From Bacillus sp. FJAT-49711 (lineage in GTDB: Bacteria; Bacillota; Bacilli; Bacillales; Bacillaceae_C): a stretch of DNA of 64,000 bases. Both the position numbers and the translations under genes were made by a program. Positions 1 to 7,805 of the stretch are shown here, piece after piece. The DNA lies in assembly GCF_018343715.1 (NCBI RefSeq), contig NZ_JAGYPL010000002.1, positions 442,364 to 506,363 of the forward strand, given 5' to 3'. Every line of letters begins with the position of its first letter. The stretch's first letter is position 1. The notes beneath the pieces were generated by a model. That model saw nothing but the letters and a program-made list of their open reading frames with translations. It was not told where the DNA came from and did not search any database.

Positions 1-108
1 GGGGTGGTCATCTCTGGAACCCTTCTTATTTTGTCGCAACCGCTAGCGAACAGACAAAGACCCAGATTCGGCAGTACATTCAAAATCAGAAGGGGAGGTG
101 AGCATCCT

Positions 109-1281
109 TTGATCGTGAACAGAGCCTATAAGTTCAGAATCTATCCCACTAAAACTCAAGAAGTCCTAATCGCCAAAACCATCGGGTGTTGCCGTTTTGT
201 TTACAATTATTTTGTAGGAAAACAAAAAGGGAAAGATGCCTATTGGCATATGGTTGCGGAAATGGTTCAAAACGGACAACTCCCTAGGAACAACTGGAAA
301 GGAGAATTTTTCCATAAGAATAAGTCGATTAAAGCTCTTCCAGAGTTGAAGAAACACTATCCATTCTTGAAAGAAATAGACAGCATCGCCCTGCAAAAAT
401 CGGTTGAAATCGTCCATGAAGCCTATAGAAGATATTACAAAAAACAAAATGATGAGCCTCGCTTTAAGTCAAAAAGAAATCCCGTCCAATCCTACACAAC
501 GAAATATGTAAATGGAAATATTGCCGTGCTGGGCAAACATATAAAACTCCCAAAACTTGGACTTGTACGCTTTGCGAAAAGTCGAGAAGTTCATGGGCGA
601 ATAATCAATGCCACCATTCGGCGGAACCCTGCTGGTAAATATTTTGTTTCCATTCTTGTTGAAGTGGATATACAGCCCCTACTCAAAACAGGTTCATCCA
701 TAGGGGTCGATGTTGGATTAAAAGATTTTGCCACTCTATCAGATGGAACCGTATACAAAAATCCAACGTTTTTTCGCGCGTTAGAGGAAAAGTTAGCCAA
801 CGCCCAACGCGTCCTATCCAGGCGACAAGTAGGCTCCACCAATTGGCATAAACAACGAGTGAAAGTCGCCAAGATCCATGAAAAAATCACGAATTCACGG
901 CAGAATATGCTGCATAAAATCTCCACCCATCTTGTCAAAAACCACGACTTGATTGGGATGGAAGATTTAGCTGTAAAAAAGATGCTTAAAAATGTCCATC
1001 TTGCAAAGGCAATCAGTGAAGTATCGTGGTCACAATTCAGAACGATGTTGGAATATAAAGCAAAATGGTACGGAAAACAAGTAGTCCTTGTTGCAAGGAA
1101 TTTTGCTTCCAGTCAACTTTGTTCTCATTGTGGTCATAAACATAAAGCCGTTAAGGATCTTGCGTTGCGTGAGTGGACTTGCCCATCATGCGAATGCCTT
1201 CATCAACGTGATCTTAACGCAAGTATCAATCTTCGCAATGAAGCATTGCGATTAACCGCAGGAACTGTGGGGATAGCCTAA
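109..1281 (+). CDS. tnpB: TnpB, RNA-guided endonuclease of IS605-type element (copy 1)
   Basis: OrfB/TnpB family protein, ancestor-type of Cas12 nucleases, expected to cut DNA under guidance of an RNA from the element's right end. I chose the TTG at 109 (390 aa) because a strong GGAGGTG lies 8 nt upstream; the open frame continues upstream but that part overlaps the element's non-coding left end. The RuvC triad looks intact: Asp about residue 201 (GVDVG), Glu about 285 (IGMEDL), Asp about 368 (QRDLNAS). A four-cysteine zinc finger (CSHC...CPSC, about 338-361) lies between the last two. N-terminal YKFRIYP is typical of the family. Full length, so probably functional. Differs from copy 2 at roughly ten residues. 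Confidence 0.93.
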   Translation: MIVNRAYKFRIYPTKTQEVLIAKTIGCCRFVYNYFVGKQKGKDAYWHMVAEMVQNGQLPRNNWKGEFFHKNKSIKALPELKKHYPFLKEIDSIALQKSVEIVHEAYRRYYKKQNDEPRFKSKRNPVQSYTTKYVNGNIAVLGKHIKLPKLGLVRFAKSREVHGRIINATIRRNPAGKYFVSILVEVDIQPLLKTGSSIGVDVGLKDFATLSDGTVYKNPTFFRALEEKLANAQRVLSRRQVGSTNWHKQRVKVAKIHEKITNSRQNMLHKISTHLVKNHDLIGMEDLAVKKMLKNVHLAKAISEVSWSQFRTMLEYKAKWYGKQVVLVARNFASSQLCSHCGHKHKAVKDLALREWTCPSCECLHQRDLNASINLRNEALRLTAGTVGIA

Positions 1282-1345
1282 TCCATTAGAAGCCAAGGGG
1301 TTTCTGTACCTAGGAATCTTACGGCTTTAGCCGTGAGAGGTTCAA
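1200..1345 (+). ncRNA. putative omega RNA region of tnpB copy 1
   Basis: In characterised TnpB systems the guide RNA overlaps the 3' end of tnpB and ends at the element's right end, with the guide taken from flanking DNA. The 3' part of the gene plus 64 nt up to TTCAA is conserved with copy 2 and holds a CGGCTTTAGCCG hairpin. The guide would begin at 1346. The 5' limit is a guess; no promoter or processing site was identified. Confidence 0.45.
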
Positions 1346-1465
1346 GTAAAATATGAGCTTGAACATGACTTCCTATTTGAAATGATAAATCCACCGAAAT
1401 AAGATTGATCCGTGTTTGAAAGGGTACTTGGAAGGTAAAGTTAAATTTTAGATGAAAGGAATTTT

Positions 1466-2035
1466 ATGTTTGGTTTTACAGATTTAATTGGACTGATTAT
1501 GTCGGCATTTATTATCCTTCCAGTTGTCGTATTTTTAAGAGAACTGGGTTATCTCATTACAAGTGGAATATTCGGTGTGAAAAATCCTAGAGTAACGATT
1601 GGAACAGGACCAAGAATTTTCAAATTAGGTATGTTCGATATTCGAAAATACTACCATATATATAGTTGGTTTTCATATGATTCTATTAAAAAGAAAAGCC
1701 GACTTGCGTATATTAGCATTTATGCAGGGCCAATCTTAACAAATCTTTGCTTTGCCTTATTGATTAATGCGCTTTTATCCAATGGTGGGATTCAATCATT
1801 TCATACCTTTTGGAATCGATTCATCTTCTATGCTTTTTATTATATACTCTTTGACTGTGTCCCTATGATCACTGTAAATGGAAAGCCAAATAACGGGATG
1901 ATCATTTATGAGCTGCTTCGTTACGGGAAGCGAGTTGACTATAATAAGGAACCTTTTATTCCATCTACATCCGAAGTCGAAGAACAATATCAAAAAGAAT
2001 GGAGAAAAGAAGTTAGAAGAACAAAGAAAAAGTAA
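1466..2035 (+). CDS. M50-like membrane protein with degenerate protease motifs
   Basis: A 189-residue integral membrane protein whose layout follows site-2-protease (M50) proteins. The position of the HExxH zinc motif reads RELGY (about residues 25-29), followed by a segment resembling the usual FGVK...SIGxGP stretch (GVKNPRVTIGTGPRIF). A later AGPILTNL matches the conserved AGPxxN helix, and CVPMITVNGKPNNG replaces the NPxPxLDGG motif. Both His ligands of the zinc site are gone, so it is unlikely to be a peptidase. Start ATG follows AAAGGA by 6 nt. Single gene just after the tnpB element. Function unknown; a scaffold or regulatory pseudoprotease is possible. Confidence 0.6.
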   Translation: MFGFTDLIGLIMSAFIILPVVVFLRELGYLITSGIFGVKNPRVTIGTGPRIFKLGMFDIRKYYHIYSWFSYDSIKKKSRLAYISIYAGPILTNLCFALLINALLSNGGIQSFHTFWNRFIFYAFYYILFDCVPMITVNGKPNNGMIIYELLRYGKRVDYNKEPFIPSTSEVEEQYQKEWRKEVRRTKKK

Positions 2036-2173
2036 ACACTGAGAAAAATATGATTCTTTTCTTAACTAAGTACATTCCATACGTAATTAATCTTCACGTG
2101 GTAGTTAACAATCATTTTCTTTTATAAAACCAAAATAATGAAACGCCATAGAACCTGCTCACATCTGAAATTA

Positions 2174-2393
2174 TTTAATCAAACGTTTGGTTAAAGGAAA
2201 AAAGTAAATCTTAAAAAAACGATCTTATCGATTCAGGTTCTTTACTCCCGTTCAGTTGCGATGGATGAAATGGAGAAGAGGAAAAGGGTCCTAATCAAAC
2301 GATTGATTAAATGAAAAATAGGCAATCCAGTGCTAATCAAACGATTGATTAAATAGAAAAAGGATAACCAAACGCTAATCAAACGATTGATTA
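2174..2393 (+). repeat. array of four TAATCAA-type palindromes, three phased at 42 bp
   Basis: Three identical 18-bp palindromes, TAATCAAACGATTGATTA, occupy 2292-2309, 2334-2351 and 2376-2393, so their starts are exactly 42 bp apart. A variant, TAATCAAACGTTTGGTTA, is at 2176-2193. Each is a perfect 7-bp inverted repeat around ACGA in the identical copies, the size and shape of a TetR-type operator. They lie between two converging genes, where no promoter is expected. The DNA between copies is only weakly similar. Confidence 0.85.
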
Positions 2394-2427
2394 ACAGGAA
2401 CTTAAACGAGGTAAATTCACTAAGGTC

Positions 2428-2467
2428 AAAAAAATGGGACTAGGCGAAATGCCAGTCCCTGTTTTTT
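2428..2467 (-). terminator. bidirectional rho-independent terminator
   Basis: Stem GGGACTAGGC / GCCAGTCCC with a GAAAT loop at 2436-2459, flanked by an A-run on the left and a T-run on the right. It can terminate the UMF1 gene on the minus strand and readthrough on the plus strand. Confidence 0.8.
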
Positions 2468-2470
2468 TAT

Positions 2471-3754
2471 TTACACAATCTTCGTATTGCTGAGGTTTTT
2501 CCCATTTTCTCTCTGTTCTGGCACTCGCATGAGAATTCCAATTCCAATAATGAATAGTATGACAAGGCTAAATACCCCATATGAAGTATGCCCCGTAATT
2601 TGTGCTGTGACCCCAAGTAAAAGCGGCCCCATAATAGAAGCGAACTTTCCAATAATATTGTAAAACCCAAAAAATTCATTGGACTTTTCTTTCGGAATCA
2701 TTCTAGCATAATATGAGCGGCTTAATGCTTGGATTCCTCCTTGGGAAGTAGCGACAAGCATCGCTAAAATCCAGAAATCAGCAACAGTTTTAAGGAAGAA
2801 TGCGTAGATGCAAACGATAATATAAACAATTATTCCAACGTAGAGCATCTTTTTTCCAGTGAATCTTTCAGCTAACTTTCCATATAAAATGGCAAAAGGT
2901 GCGGCGACCACTTGGGTTGCAAACAAAATGATTAGAAGATTGACAGCATCGATTCCTAAGTCGGTCCCATATGCCGTGGACATGGATATAATTGTACCGA
3001 CGCCATCAATATAGAAGAAATAAGCAAGTAAAAATAAAAATAGTGCTCGATATTTACGAATATCTTTAAACGTTTGGCCAAGTCTTTTAAAACTCTTTGC
3101 GATTGGATTTGGTTCACGCTTAATATAATAGCGCTGATGAACATTTTTAAACATTGGAATGGCGAATAGTCCCCACCAAATAGCTGTAATAAGGAATGCG
3201 GTTTTGCTGGCCAATCCAGCTGAAATAGGAAGGATCTCCTTTTGAGCTAAAAGAATTATCGCAATACTGATAATAAACGGAATGGTACTTCCGATATATC
3301 CTAGACCATACCCGCGAGCAGAAATGAGATTCATTCGTTCCGTTGTTGTGACGTCGACAATAAAAGCATCGTAAAATACGATTGACCCAGTGAAACCAAC
3401 GGTTGAAAACATATAAAGAATTAATAATAGCTGCCATTGTTCACCTGGGATAAAAGCTAGTAAAGCAGTGGCACCAACTCCTAATGCAAAAAAGAACGTG
3501 AAGAACTTTTTCTTAAGTCCTTGGTAATCTGCAATCGTCCCCAATATTGGGCTTAGCATCGCCAAAATAAAAGTGGCGATCGCGATAGTATAGCCTAAAT
3601 AGGCAGTAGAATCCACGGAACTAACGCCAGCCGATGTTGCAACAGATTTATAAAAGATTGGAAAAACGGCCGATGTAATGATAATCGAATAAGCAGAATT
3701 TGCCCAGTCATACAGCACCCAACTATTCTCTTCTTTTGAAAATTTCTTCTTCAC
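2471..3754 (-). CDS. UMF1-type MFS transporter (YxiO-like)
   Basis: A 427-residue, roughly 12-TM major facilitator of the UMF1/Atg22-like family. The N-terminus KEENSWVLYDWANSAYSIII is diagnostic for that family, followed by SPILGTIADYQG, the loop-2-type motif. Substrate is unknown for bacterial members; B. subtilis YxiO is a likely relative. GTG start with a G-rich Shine-Dalgarno 8 nt upstream; an overlapping ATG two bases upstream is in another frame. Monocistronic, ending at the terminator to its left. The 42-bp phased palindromes lie downstream of its stop, not at its promoter. Confidence 0.88.
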   Translation of the reverse strand: MKKKFSKEENSWVLYDWANSAYSIIITSAVFPIFYKSVATSAGVSSVDSTAYLGYTIAIATFILAMLSPILGTIADYQGLKKKFFTFFFALGVGATALLAFIPGEQWQLLLILYMFSTVGFTGSIVFYDAFIVDVTTTERMNLISARGYGLGYIGSTIPFIISIAIILLAQKEILPISAGLASKTAFLITAIWWGLFAIPMFKNVHQRYYIKREPNPIAKSFKRLGQTFKDIRKYRALFLFLLAYFFYIDGVGTIISMSTAYGTDLGIDAVNLLIILFATQVVAAPFAILYGKLAERFTGKKMLYVGIIVYIIVCIYAFFLKTVADFWILAMLVATSQGGIQALSRSYYARMIPKEKSNEFFGFYNIIGKFASIMGPLLLGVTAQITGHTSYGVFSLVILFIIGIGILMRVPEQRENGKNLSNTKIV

Positions 3755-3819
3755 TCATTTCCCCCCTTTATAATTTATATATATTGTACTTGAAGAATAG
3801 ATTAGAATGTTGGAAATTT

Positions 3820-5127
3820 TTAAACATCCAATAATTCATTGACGACATTCCCATCAGTATTCCCGAGGTCGAGTCCAAGTAATTTTGCAAATGTAGGGCC
3901 TTCATCGACAAGGTGCATCGAAGGAATAACAATGTTTTCGCGAATGCCACATCCAGAAGCGATCAGCATTGTTTTGTAATGTTCCTTTGCAGGTGAATAC
4001 CCATGAGAAGCGAACGTATATCGTTTATTCGTGACATCTTCTTTCGTTATCGAATCAATAAACGCTCCTTCAAGTCGCTCATGAAAATAAAACCCCTTGC
4101 GTGCTTCGATCATAAAGGCAGCCTTCTCATCAGCGCCTTTTGTTCCTGCTTCTTCACCTGTCAGGACATATTCTATTCCGTTATTCTCATCCTTTGAGAG
4201 ATTTCGCAATAGTTCCCCTACACGTGTTTTCGTTTCCGTGTCATTCTGATCATGTAAATATATATAAGCCGAGCCGTCACAGCTTTTACAATATGCTTTC
4301 CAGTCAGTTACTTTGCCTTTTTCATTCACGTTCAAAAGACCTTGTTCCCTTAAAAGTACATTTACTTTCACGGCCTTTGATTCATCTAAAGCACTGTGGT
4401 CTCCAAGAGCAACGACGCTCGATTTTTCATATATTCCTGCATTTTTTAAAGCATGTAAAATCCTGCCTAAGCGCATATCATGGCGTTTTATAGCAGCTTG
4501 GGCCTCATCAGAGGAAAAGCCATGATAATGCCGCTGTGTATCGAGGTCAGTAAAATGGACAAGCATTAAATTTGGTTTTTTCGTTTCAATTGTATGGACA
4601 GCAGATTCTAATACAAAGTCATCTAGTTCTGGTTGACTAAGTCCTTTTCTTAAATGGCCGAAACGATTATTCATATCAATTTGATAAAATACACTTCCAT
4701 TTGCCAATGAAACGGCTATTTGATTGAGCCAAGGACGATTAGAAAAAATTTCAGGCATATTGTAGTCAATATTAGCTTTTGCGGTAACAGGCCATAATAA
4801 AGCGGCTGTTTTCATGCTAGCTTTTTTCGCCTCATCATATAAAGTTGTTCCTTTAATATGAAATCGATGCCAATACCAATCGGGGGAGGGGCTTCCCGGT
4901 TGAAGGAAAGTATTATTGATGACACCATGTCGATTAGGGTATTTTCCCGTTACAATCGTCGCGTGACATGGATAAGTGACAGATGGGTAAATAGTTTCAA
5001 CGTTTTTGCAATATGAACCTTGTTTTAATAGTTCCTGAAAATTTGGAAGATCTTTAAGCATGGGAAAGTCCAATGCGGAAAGACAATCAAATGAAATAAC
5101 GATTAAATGATCTGTAAGTCGTGCCAT
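3820..5127 (-). CDS. alkaline-phosphatase-superfamily phosphodiesterase/pyrophosphatase
   Basis: Type I phosphodiesterase/nucleotide pyrophosphatase fold, 435 aa. Metal and nucleophile motifs can be followed in order: ISFDCLSAL (first Asp), SVTYPCHATIVTG with the nucleophilic Thr, NRHGVINN, HFTDLDTQRHYHG (Asp/His ligands), ALGDHSAL (Asp-His) and FASHGYSP (His). No signal peptide, so probably cytoplasmic, acting on nucleotides or other phosphodiesters. The ATG at 5127 is preferred over an upstream in-frame ATG because GGAGG lies 7 nt before it and overlaps the upstream candidate. Followed by the UMF1 gene on the same strand, 65 nt away. Substrate not predictable from sequence. Confidence 0.87.
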   Translation of the reverse strand: MARLTDHLIVISFDCLSALDFPMLKDLPNFQELLKQGSYCKNVETIYPSVTYPCHATIVTGKYPNRHGVINNTFLQPGSPSPDWYWHRFHIKGTTLYDEAKKASMKTAALLWPVTAKANIDYNMPEIFSNRPWLNQIAVSLANGSVFYQIDMNNRFGHLRKGLSQPELDDFVLESAVHTIETKKPNLMLVHFTDLDTQRHYHGFSSDEAQAAIKRHDMRLGRILHALKNAGIYEKSSVVALGDHSALDESKAVKVNVLLREQGLLNVNEKGKVTDWKAYCKSCDGSAYIYLHDQNDTETKTRVGELLRNLSKDENNGIEYVLTGEEAGTKGADEKAAFMIEARKGFYFHERLEGAFIDSITKEDVTNKRYTFASHGYSPAKEHYKTMLIASGCGIRENIVIPSMHLVDEGPTFAKLLGLDLGNTDGNVVNELLDV

Positions 5128-5142
5128 GTGTACCTCCTGCAA

Positions 5143-5516
5143 AAAAAGTATCTAAATCCATCATAATGGTAGATCAACTTCTTTGCCATTAAAGAATGAA
5201 AAAGTTGTGAATATAGTCGGAAACTCGTCCCATAAAGGTTTAAAATAAATCTATAGTAGAGGCAATCATTTTTTACGGCTAGTTTGACTGTAAAAAGAAG
5301 CTCTAGCTAAAGTCAGCCACTTGAAAACGGAGTACGAAAAACCTCACAAACACAACTAGCATATTGGATTCGGATGGCGCACTTAAAAAGCGAGCTGGAG
5401 CGAAAATTAACGTCCAAGATAAAGAATTCCAAAATAATAAAAAAAATTTATTTTTCTCCAACACTTTTACGCTATGAAACGTTATCTATACGAAGGCAAC
5501 AAAAAAATCGAAGTGA
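5143..5516. other. intergenic region, no gene seen
   Basis: Divergent region between the phosphodiesterase and the ECF sigma gene. It is AT-rich, with no convincing ORF. The only structure noted is the candidate ECF promoter close to the sigma gene, listed separately. Confidence 0.6.
5460..5483 (+). promoter_or_regulatory. possible ECF-type promoter before the sigma gene
   Basis: AAC at 5460-5462 and CGTT at 5480-5483 are separated by 17 nt, close to the AAC-N16-CGT spacing of Bacillus ECF promoters. It would allow autoregulation. The match is short and could be chance. Confidence 0.3.
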
Positions 5517-5525
5517 GTGAGACAT

Positions 5526-5996
5526 ATGGAAGTGAGTGATCTTTATGAAAAGTTAAAAGTGGATCTTCATCGATTTGCCTTATCGATTTCCCGGCATGAG
5601 CATGAGGCAAATGACCTTGTCCAAGATGCTGTAATGAAGTCCTTAAAAGAATCGGAACTTTATAACCTTCCCGAATATAAACAAAAGGCTTGGTTTTACC
5701 GCGTCATGAAAAATAAACTCATTGATGAAAGAAGAAAAGAAAAGCGATTATCGGAATGGGAAGACGATTTTGATATACCTGCGCAAGCATTAACTGGAAA
5801 TCATGTTGAAATGGCAGAGCTTTTATCGCATTTACCAGCCGAACTAAGCGATATTGTTTTTAAAAGGTATTGGCTTGGGCTGAATAGTAAAGAAATTGGA
5901 AGACAGCTTGAACTTCCAGCTTCAACCATCAGGTATAAGCTTCATAAGGCAATTAACCGTTTGCGACTCATAATGGAAATGGAGGAAGACAAATGA
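5526..5996 (+). CDS. ECF-type RNA polymerase sigma factor
   Basis: A 156-residue sigma-70 family protein with only regions 2 and 4. Region 2 shows ANDLVQDAVMKSLKES and the -10-recognition part KAWFYRVMKNKLIDERRKEKR; region 4 shows LPAELSDIVFKRYWLGLNSKEIGRQLELPASTIRYKL, a helix-turn-helix. ATG at 5526 is favoured: AAGTGAG lies 8 nt before it, while the alternative GTG at 5517 has no nearby Shine-Dalgarno. The stop overlaps the next start (ATGA), so the two genes are translationally coupled. No membrane anti-sigma factor lies beside it. Which sigma group it belongs to was not determined. Confidence 0.88.
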   Translation: MEVSDLYEKLKVDLHRFALSISRHEHEANDLVQDAVMKSLKESELYNLPEYKQKAWFYRVMKNKLIDERRKEKRLSEWEDDFDIPAQALTGNHVEMAELLSHLPAELSDIVFKRYWLGLNSKEIGRQLELPASTIRYKLHKAINRLRLIMEMEEDK

Positions 5997-7204
5997 CGAA
6001 ACAGAGAATAGCAAATGTAGGGTTATTAAATTTAACGAATGCAACTGAAGAAAGCATACAAGGAATTGAAAGAATTGATAATGTAGGGCTTGTCCTTTAT
6101 AAAAATGAAAATGCCCATCTTTTATCAGCCATAAATATAGGAAATATCGGAAAAACAATCTCAATTCCAGAGGGATATTCTTTTTTTAATGGAATTTTGA
6201 ATATTGATGAAGCTTATATAGAGTCGATAAAAGAACCATTGCACTTATTCATTAATGGAATCGTCATTATTGATAAAAATGTTCAAGCTGATCAAATAAA
6301 AAAAGATTTATTTCACTTCATTATGAATGGAAAAGTATATAGCCCAGCTCATCTTTCTGGTTCCGTCAGTACTCTATTTGCGGATGGAGAGCTAAATGTC
6401 AGTACTTATCAAGGAGAACCACCTCGTATTGAGAATGGAAAGTTTACACTATCCAATTCATTTCTTCAATCTCTGGAGGGTCCGCAATATTTAGTAGTGA
6501 ACGGAGTTCTTAAGTTTTCCTCCGACCTTAATATGGAATTGTTTAATGAAAAAATCAGTGATATGGAAGTGCACGGAAAAATCACTATCCATGAAGAGCA
6601 AGAAGCTTATTTATATAAAAAAATGGCATCATTAACGACATCACCTGTTGAAGTCATTCCAGCGGATTACGAATTGATTGAGAGTCAACTTCGCTTAAAT
6701 AGCCGTTCCGTTCGTCGTTTTAAAAATAAAAAGATTATGACGAAGAGGCCAATCGTAATAGATGCAGACGTATCTCGGGAAGCCCTGACAAATGCTTTTT
6801 CTAAAATTCATTCTTCATCTTTTATTGTTTGTCACGAGACTGTTGAGGATATCATATACGAATTATGCACTTTATTGGATACGGAAGTGCTTGCTTACGA
6901 AAATACTTTCATCTTGATTGAAGATGAAGAAGAATGGTCAAATGATCAATTGTTAGCTTTAAACAAACCTTCAAACTTTATTGTAAGAGGAGAACTTACA
7001 CTTAATGAGGATATAGATCCCGAGGTATTGCAAGAAAAAATAACAGCCATTGATTTAATGGGCGAAATGATTGTTTCAAACAAAAAAATAAAAGGGAGCC
7101 TGCAAAACCTTCTTAGATTAAATGATGGCAGCATAACAGACAAAGACAAAACAAGAGATGAAAACACATCATACTTAAATAACATTGGCGAGCTTTCCTT
7201 ATAG
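5993..7204 (+). CDS. unrecognised repeat protein coupled to the ECF sigma factor
   Basis: I do not recognise this 403-residue protein. It shows about nine short turn motifs, hydrophobic-x-(N/D/H/R/M)G-x-hydrophobic (G at residues 67, 89, 113, 132, 149, 171, 195, 333, 357), mostly spaced 17-25 residues apart, as expected for a beta-solenoid or stacked beta-hairpins. Residues about 205-320 are a different insert with a basic stretch (SRSVRRFKNKK) and an acidic one (EDEEEW). No signal peptide or membrane helix is visible, so it is not a classic transmembrane anti-sigma factor. Its start overlaps the sigma stop by 4 nt, and a 54-residue gene follows. It could be a soluble regulator, a structural protein or the sigma factor's output; none is shown. 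Confidence 0.75.
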   Translation: MTKQRIANVGLLNLTNATEESIQGIERIDNVGLVLYKNENAHLLSAINIGNIGKTISIPEGYSFFNGILNIDEAYIESIKEPLHLFINGIVIIDKNVQADQIKKDLFHFIMNGKVYSPAHLSGSVSTLFADGELNVSTYQGEPPRIENGKFTLSNSFLQSLEGPQYLVVNGVLKFSSDLNMELFNEKISDMEVHGKITIHEEQEAYLYKKMASLTTSPVEVIPADYELIESQLRLNSRSVRRFKNKKIMTKRPIVIDADVSREALTNAFSKIHSSSFIVCHETVEDIIYELCTLLDTEVLAYENTFILIEDEEEWSNDQLLALNKPSNFIVRGELTLNEDIDPEVLQEKITAIDLMGEMIVSNKKIKGSLQNLLRLNDGSITDKDKTRDENTSYLNNIGELSL

Positions 7205-7216
7205 GAGGAAGTAAAA

Positions 7217-7381
7217 ATGTTTATTTTTTTAGAAACAGAAGTTAAGCAAAGAATATACGCATTGCAACAGGAATCTGAAAAGCAACGATATTTGCAAAAG
7301 AAAAAAGAAACCATTTCTACTAAGCAATCTTTACAAAGAGTCAAATCAATAAAGAAGTCAAAACCTCTTTTATCTAACTAG
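7217..7381 (+). CDS. small basic protein, third gene of the ECF sigma operon
   Basis: A 54-residue ORF with a perfect AGGAGG 8 nt before its ATG, 12 nt after the repeat-protein gene and just before a strong terminator. That makes it the likely last gene of the sigma operon. It opens with a hydrophobic FIFLE then becomes Gln/Lys-rich (QQESEKQRYLQKKK) and probably forms a charged helix. No family recognised. Translation initiation signals are the main evidence that it is real. Confidence 0.7.
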   Translation: MFIFLETEVKQRIYALQQESEKQRYLQKKKETISTKQSLQRVKSIKKSKPLLSN

Positions 7382-7385
7382 AGTA

Positions 7386-7429
7386 GAAAAGCCATAATCG
7401 ATCGTGATCATGGCTTTTCTTTTTTTTTA
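7386..7429 (+). terminator. rho-independent terminator of the ECF sigma operon
   Basis: Inverted repeat AGAAAAGCCAT / ATGGCTTTTCT around a 14-nt loop, followed by nine T residues. Confidence 0.92.
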
Positions 7430-7430
7430 T

Positions 7431-7540
7431 TTAAGCGCCTACCATTTAGCAAAGTTTTTGCCCTTTTACGATAAGGAAACTAAATCCGCCTTTTCGTCGT
7501 GGTCCCGCTGCACGTCTATATTCAGACGCTTACGCTTGTA
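7431..7540. repeat. diverged copy of the interspersed repeat family
   Basis: GCGCCTACCATTTAGCAAAG and the following ACGATAAGGAAAC resemble the core of the repeats at 17932-18112 and 61798-62001 (AGGCGCC...ACTAGCAAACTTT...ACGATAAG). The right half is not similar. Non-coding; lies just downstream of sspP. Confidence 0.4.
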
Positions 7541-7542
7541 GC

Positions 7543-7668
7543 TTACATATCATGGCCGCCAGCTTTATTTTGTCTCGTATGGTTTTTGTTTTTTACTTTG
7601 TGGGAACCGCTTAATGGTTTTGGCTGGCTTGATTGTTTTTCATGAGCATTAGAATTGTTCTTAGCCAT
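7543..7668 (-). CDS. sspP: small acid-soluble spore protein P (SspP)
   Basis: A 41-residue gene. The C-terminal two-thirds, QPKPLSGSHKVKNKNHTRQ then GGHDM, closely matches Bacillus SspP (QPEPLSGSKKVKNRNHTRQ...HDM as I recall it); the N-terminus is shorter and richer in Asn. SspP is a minor protein of the spore core, made late in the forespore. The ATG is preceded by AGGAGG at good spacing. It lies divergent from the asparaginase gene. The protein family implies an endospore-forming host. A SigG promoter is expected but I could not pick one out with confidence. Confidence 0.9.
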   Translation of the reverse strand: MAKNNSNAHEKQSSQPKPLSGSHKVKNKNHTRQNKAGGHDM

Positions 7669-7720
7669 TATCTGTCCTCCTTTTAGTGGTGCGTCCATAA
7701 GTTACCCTGAAAATAAGAAT

Positions 7721-7746
7721 TTATGATTGTAAAATCGAAAATCATA
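7721..7746. promoter_or_regulatory. inverted repeat between sspP and asparaginase
   Basis: TTATGATT (7721-7728) and AATCATAA (7739-7746) form an 8-bp inverted repeat 60 nt before the asparaginase start. It could be an operator; no regulator is adjacent. Confidence 0.3.
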
Positions 7747-7805
7747 ACATGATGTAGTAAAATAAAAATGGAATCGCTTCATTATACTGAAAGGAAGTCA
7801 TTACG

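Larger units (their letters stand above)
1..1345 (+). mobile_element. IS200/IS605-type tnpB element, copy 1
   Basis: Sequence from base 1 to the TTCAA at 1341-1345 matches 49632-50977 with only scattered substitutions, and the two copies diverge immediately after TTCAA. That fixes the right end. TCAA is a right-end cleavage tetranucleotide in known IS608-type elements. Only tnpB is present; no Y1 transposase (TnpA) gene is seen, so this is a tnpB-only (IS1341-like) unit. The left end may lie upstream of the window. A small stem (CGGCTTTAGCCG) sits about 10 nt before the right end. Confidence 0.85.

Noticed and set aside
4-108. N-terminal 35-codon extension of the tnpB frame (also at 49636-49740)
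   Set aside because: No ribosome binding site, overlaps the element's conserved non-coding left end, and family N-termini match the YKFRIYP start at 109.
5195-5211. Two TTCACA/TTCATT hexamers 5 nt apart upstream of the phosphodiesterase (minus strand)
   Set aside because: Only two imperfect repeats; a PhoP site needs more copies to be convincing.
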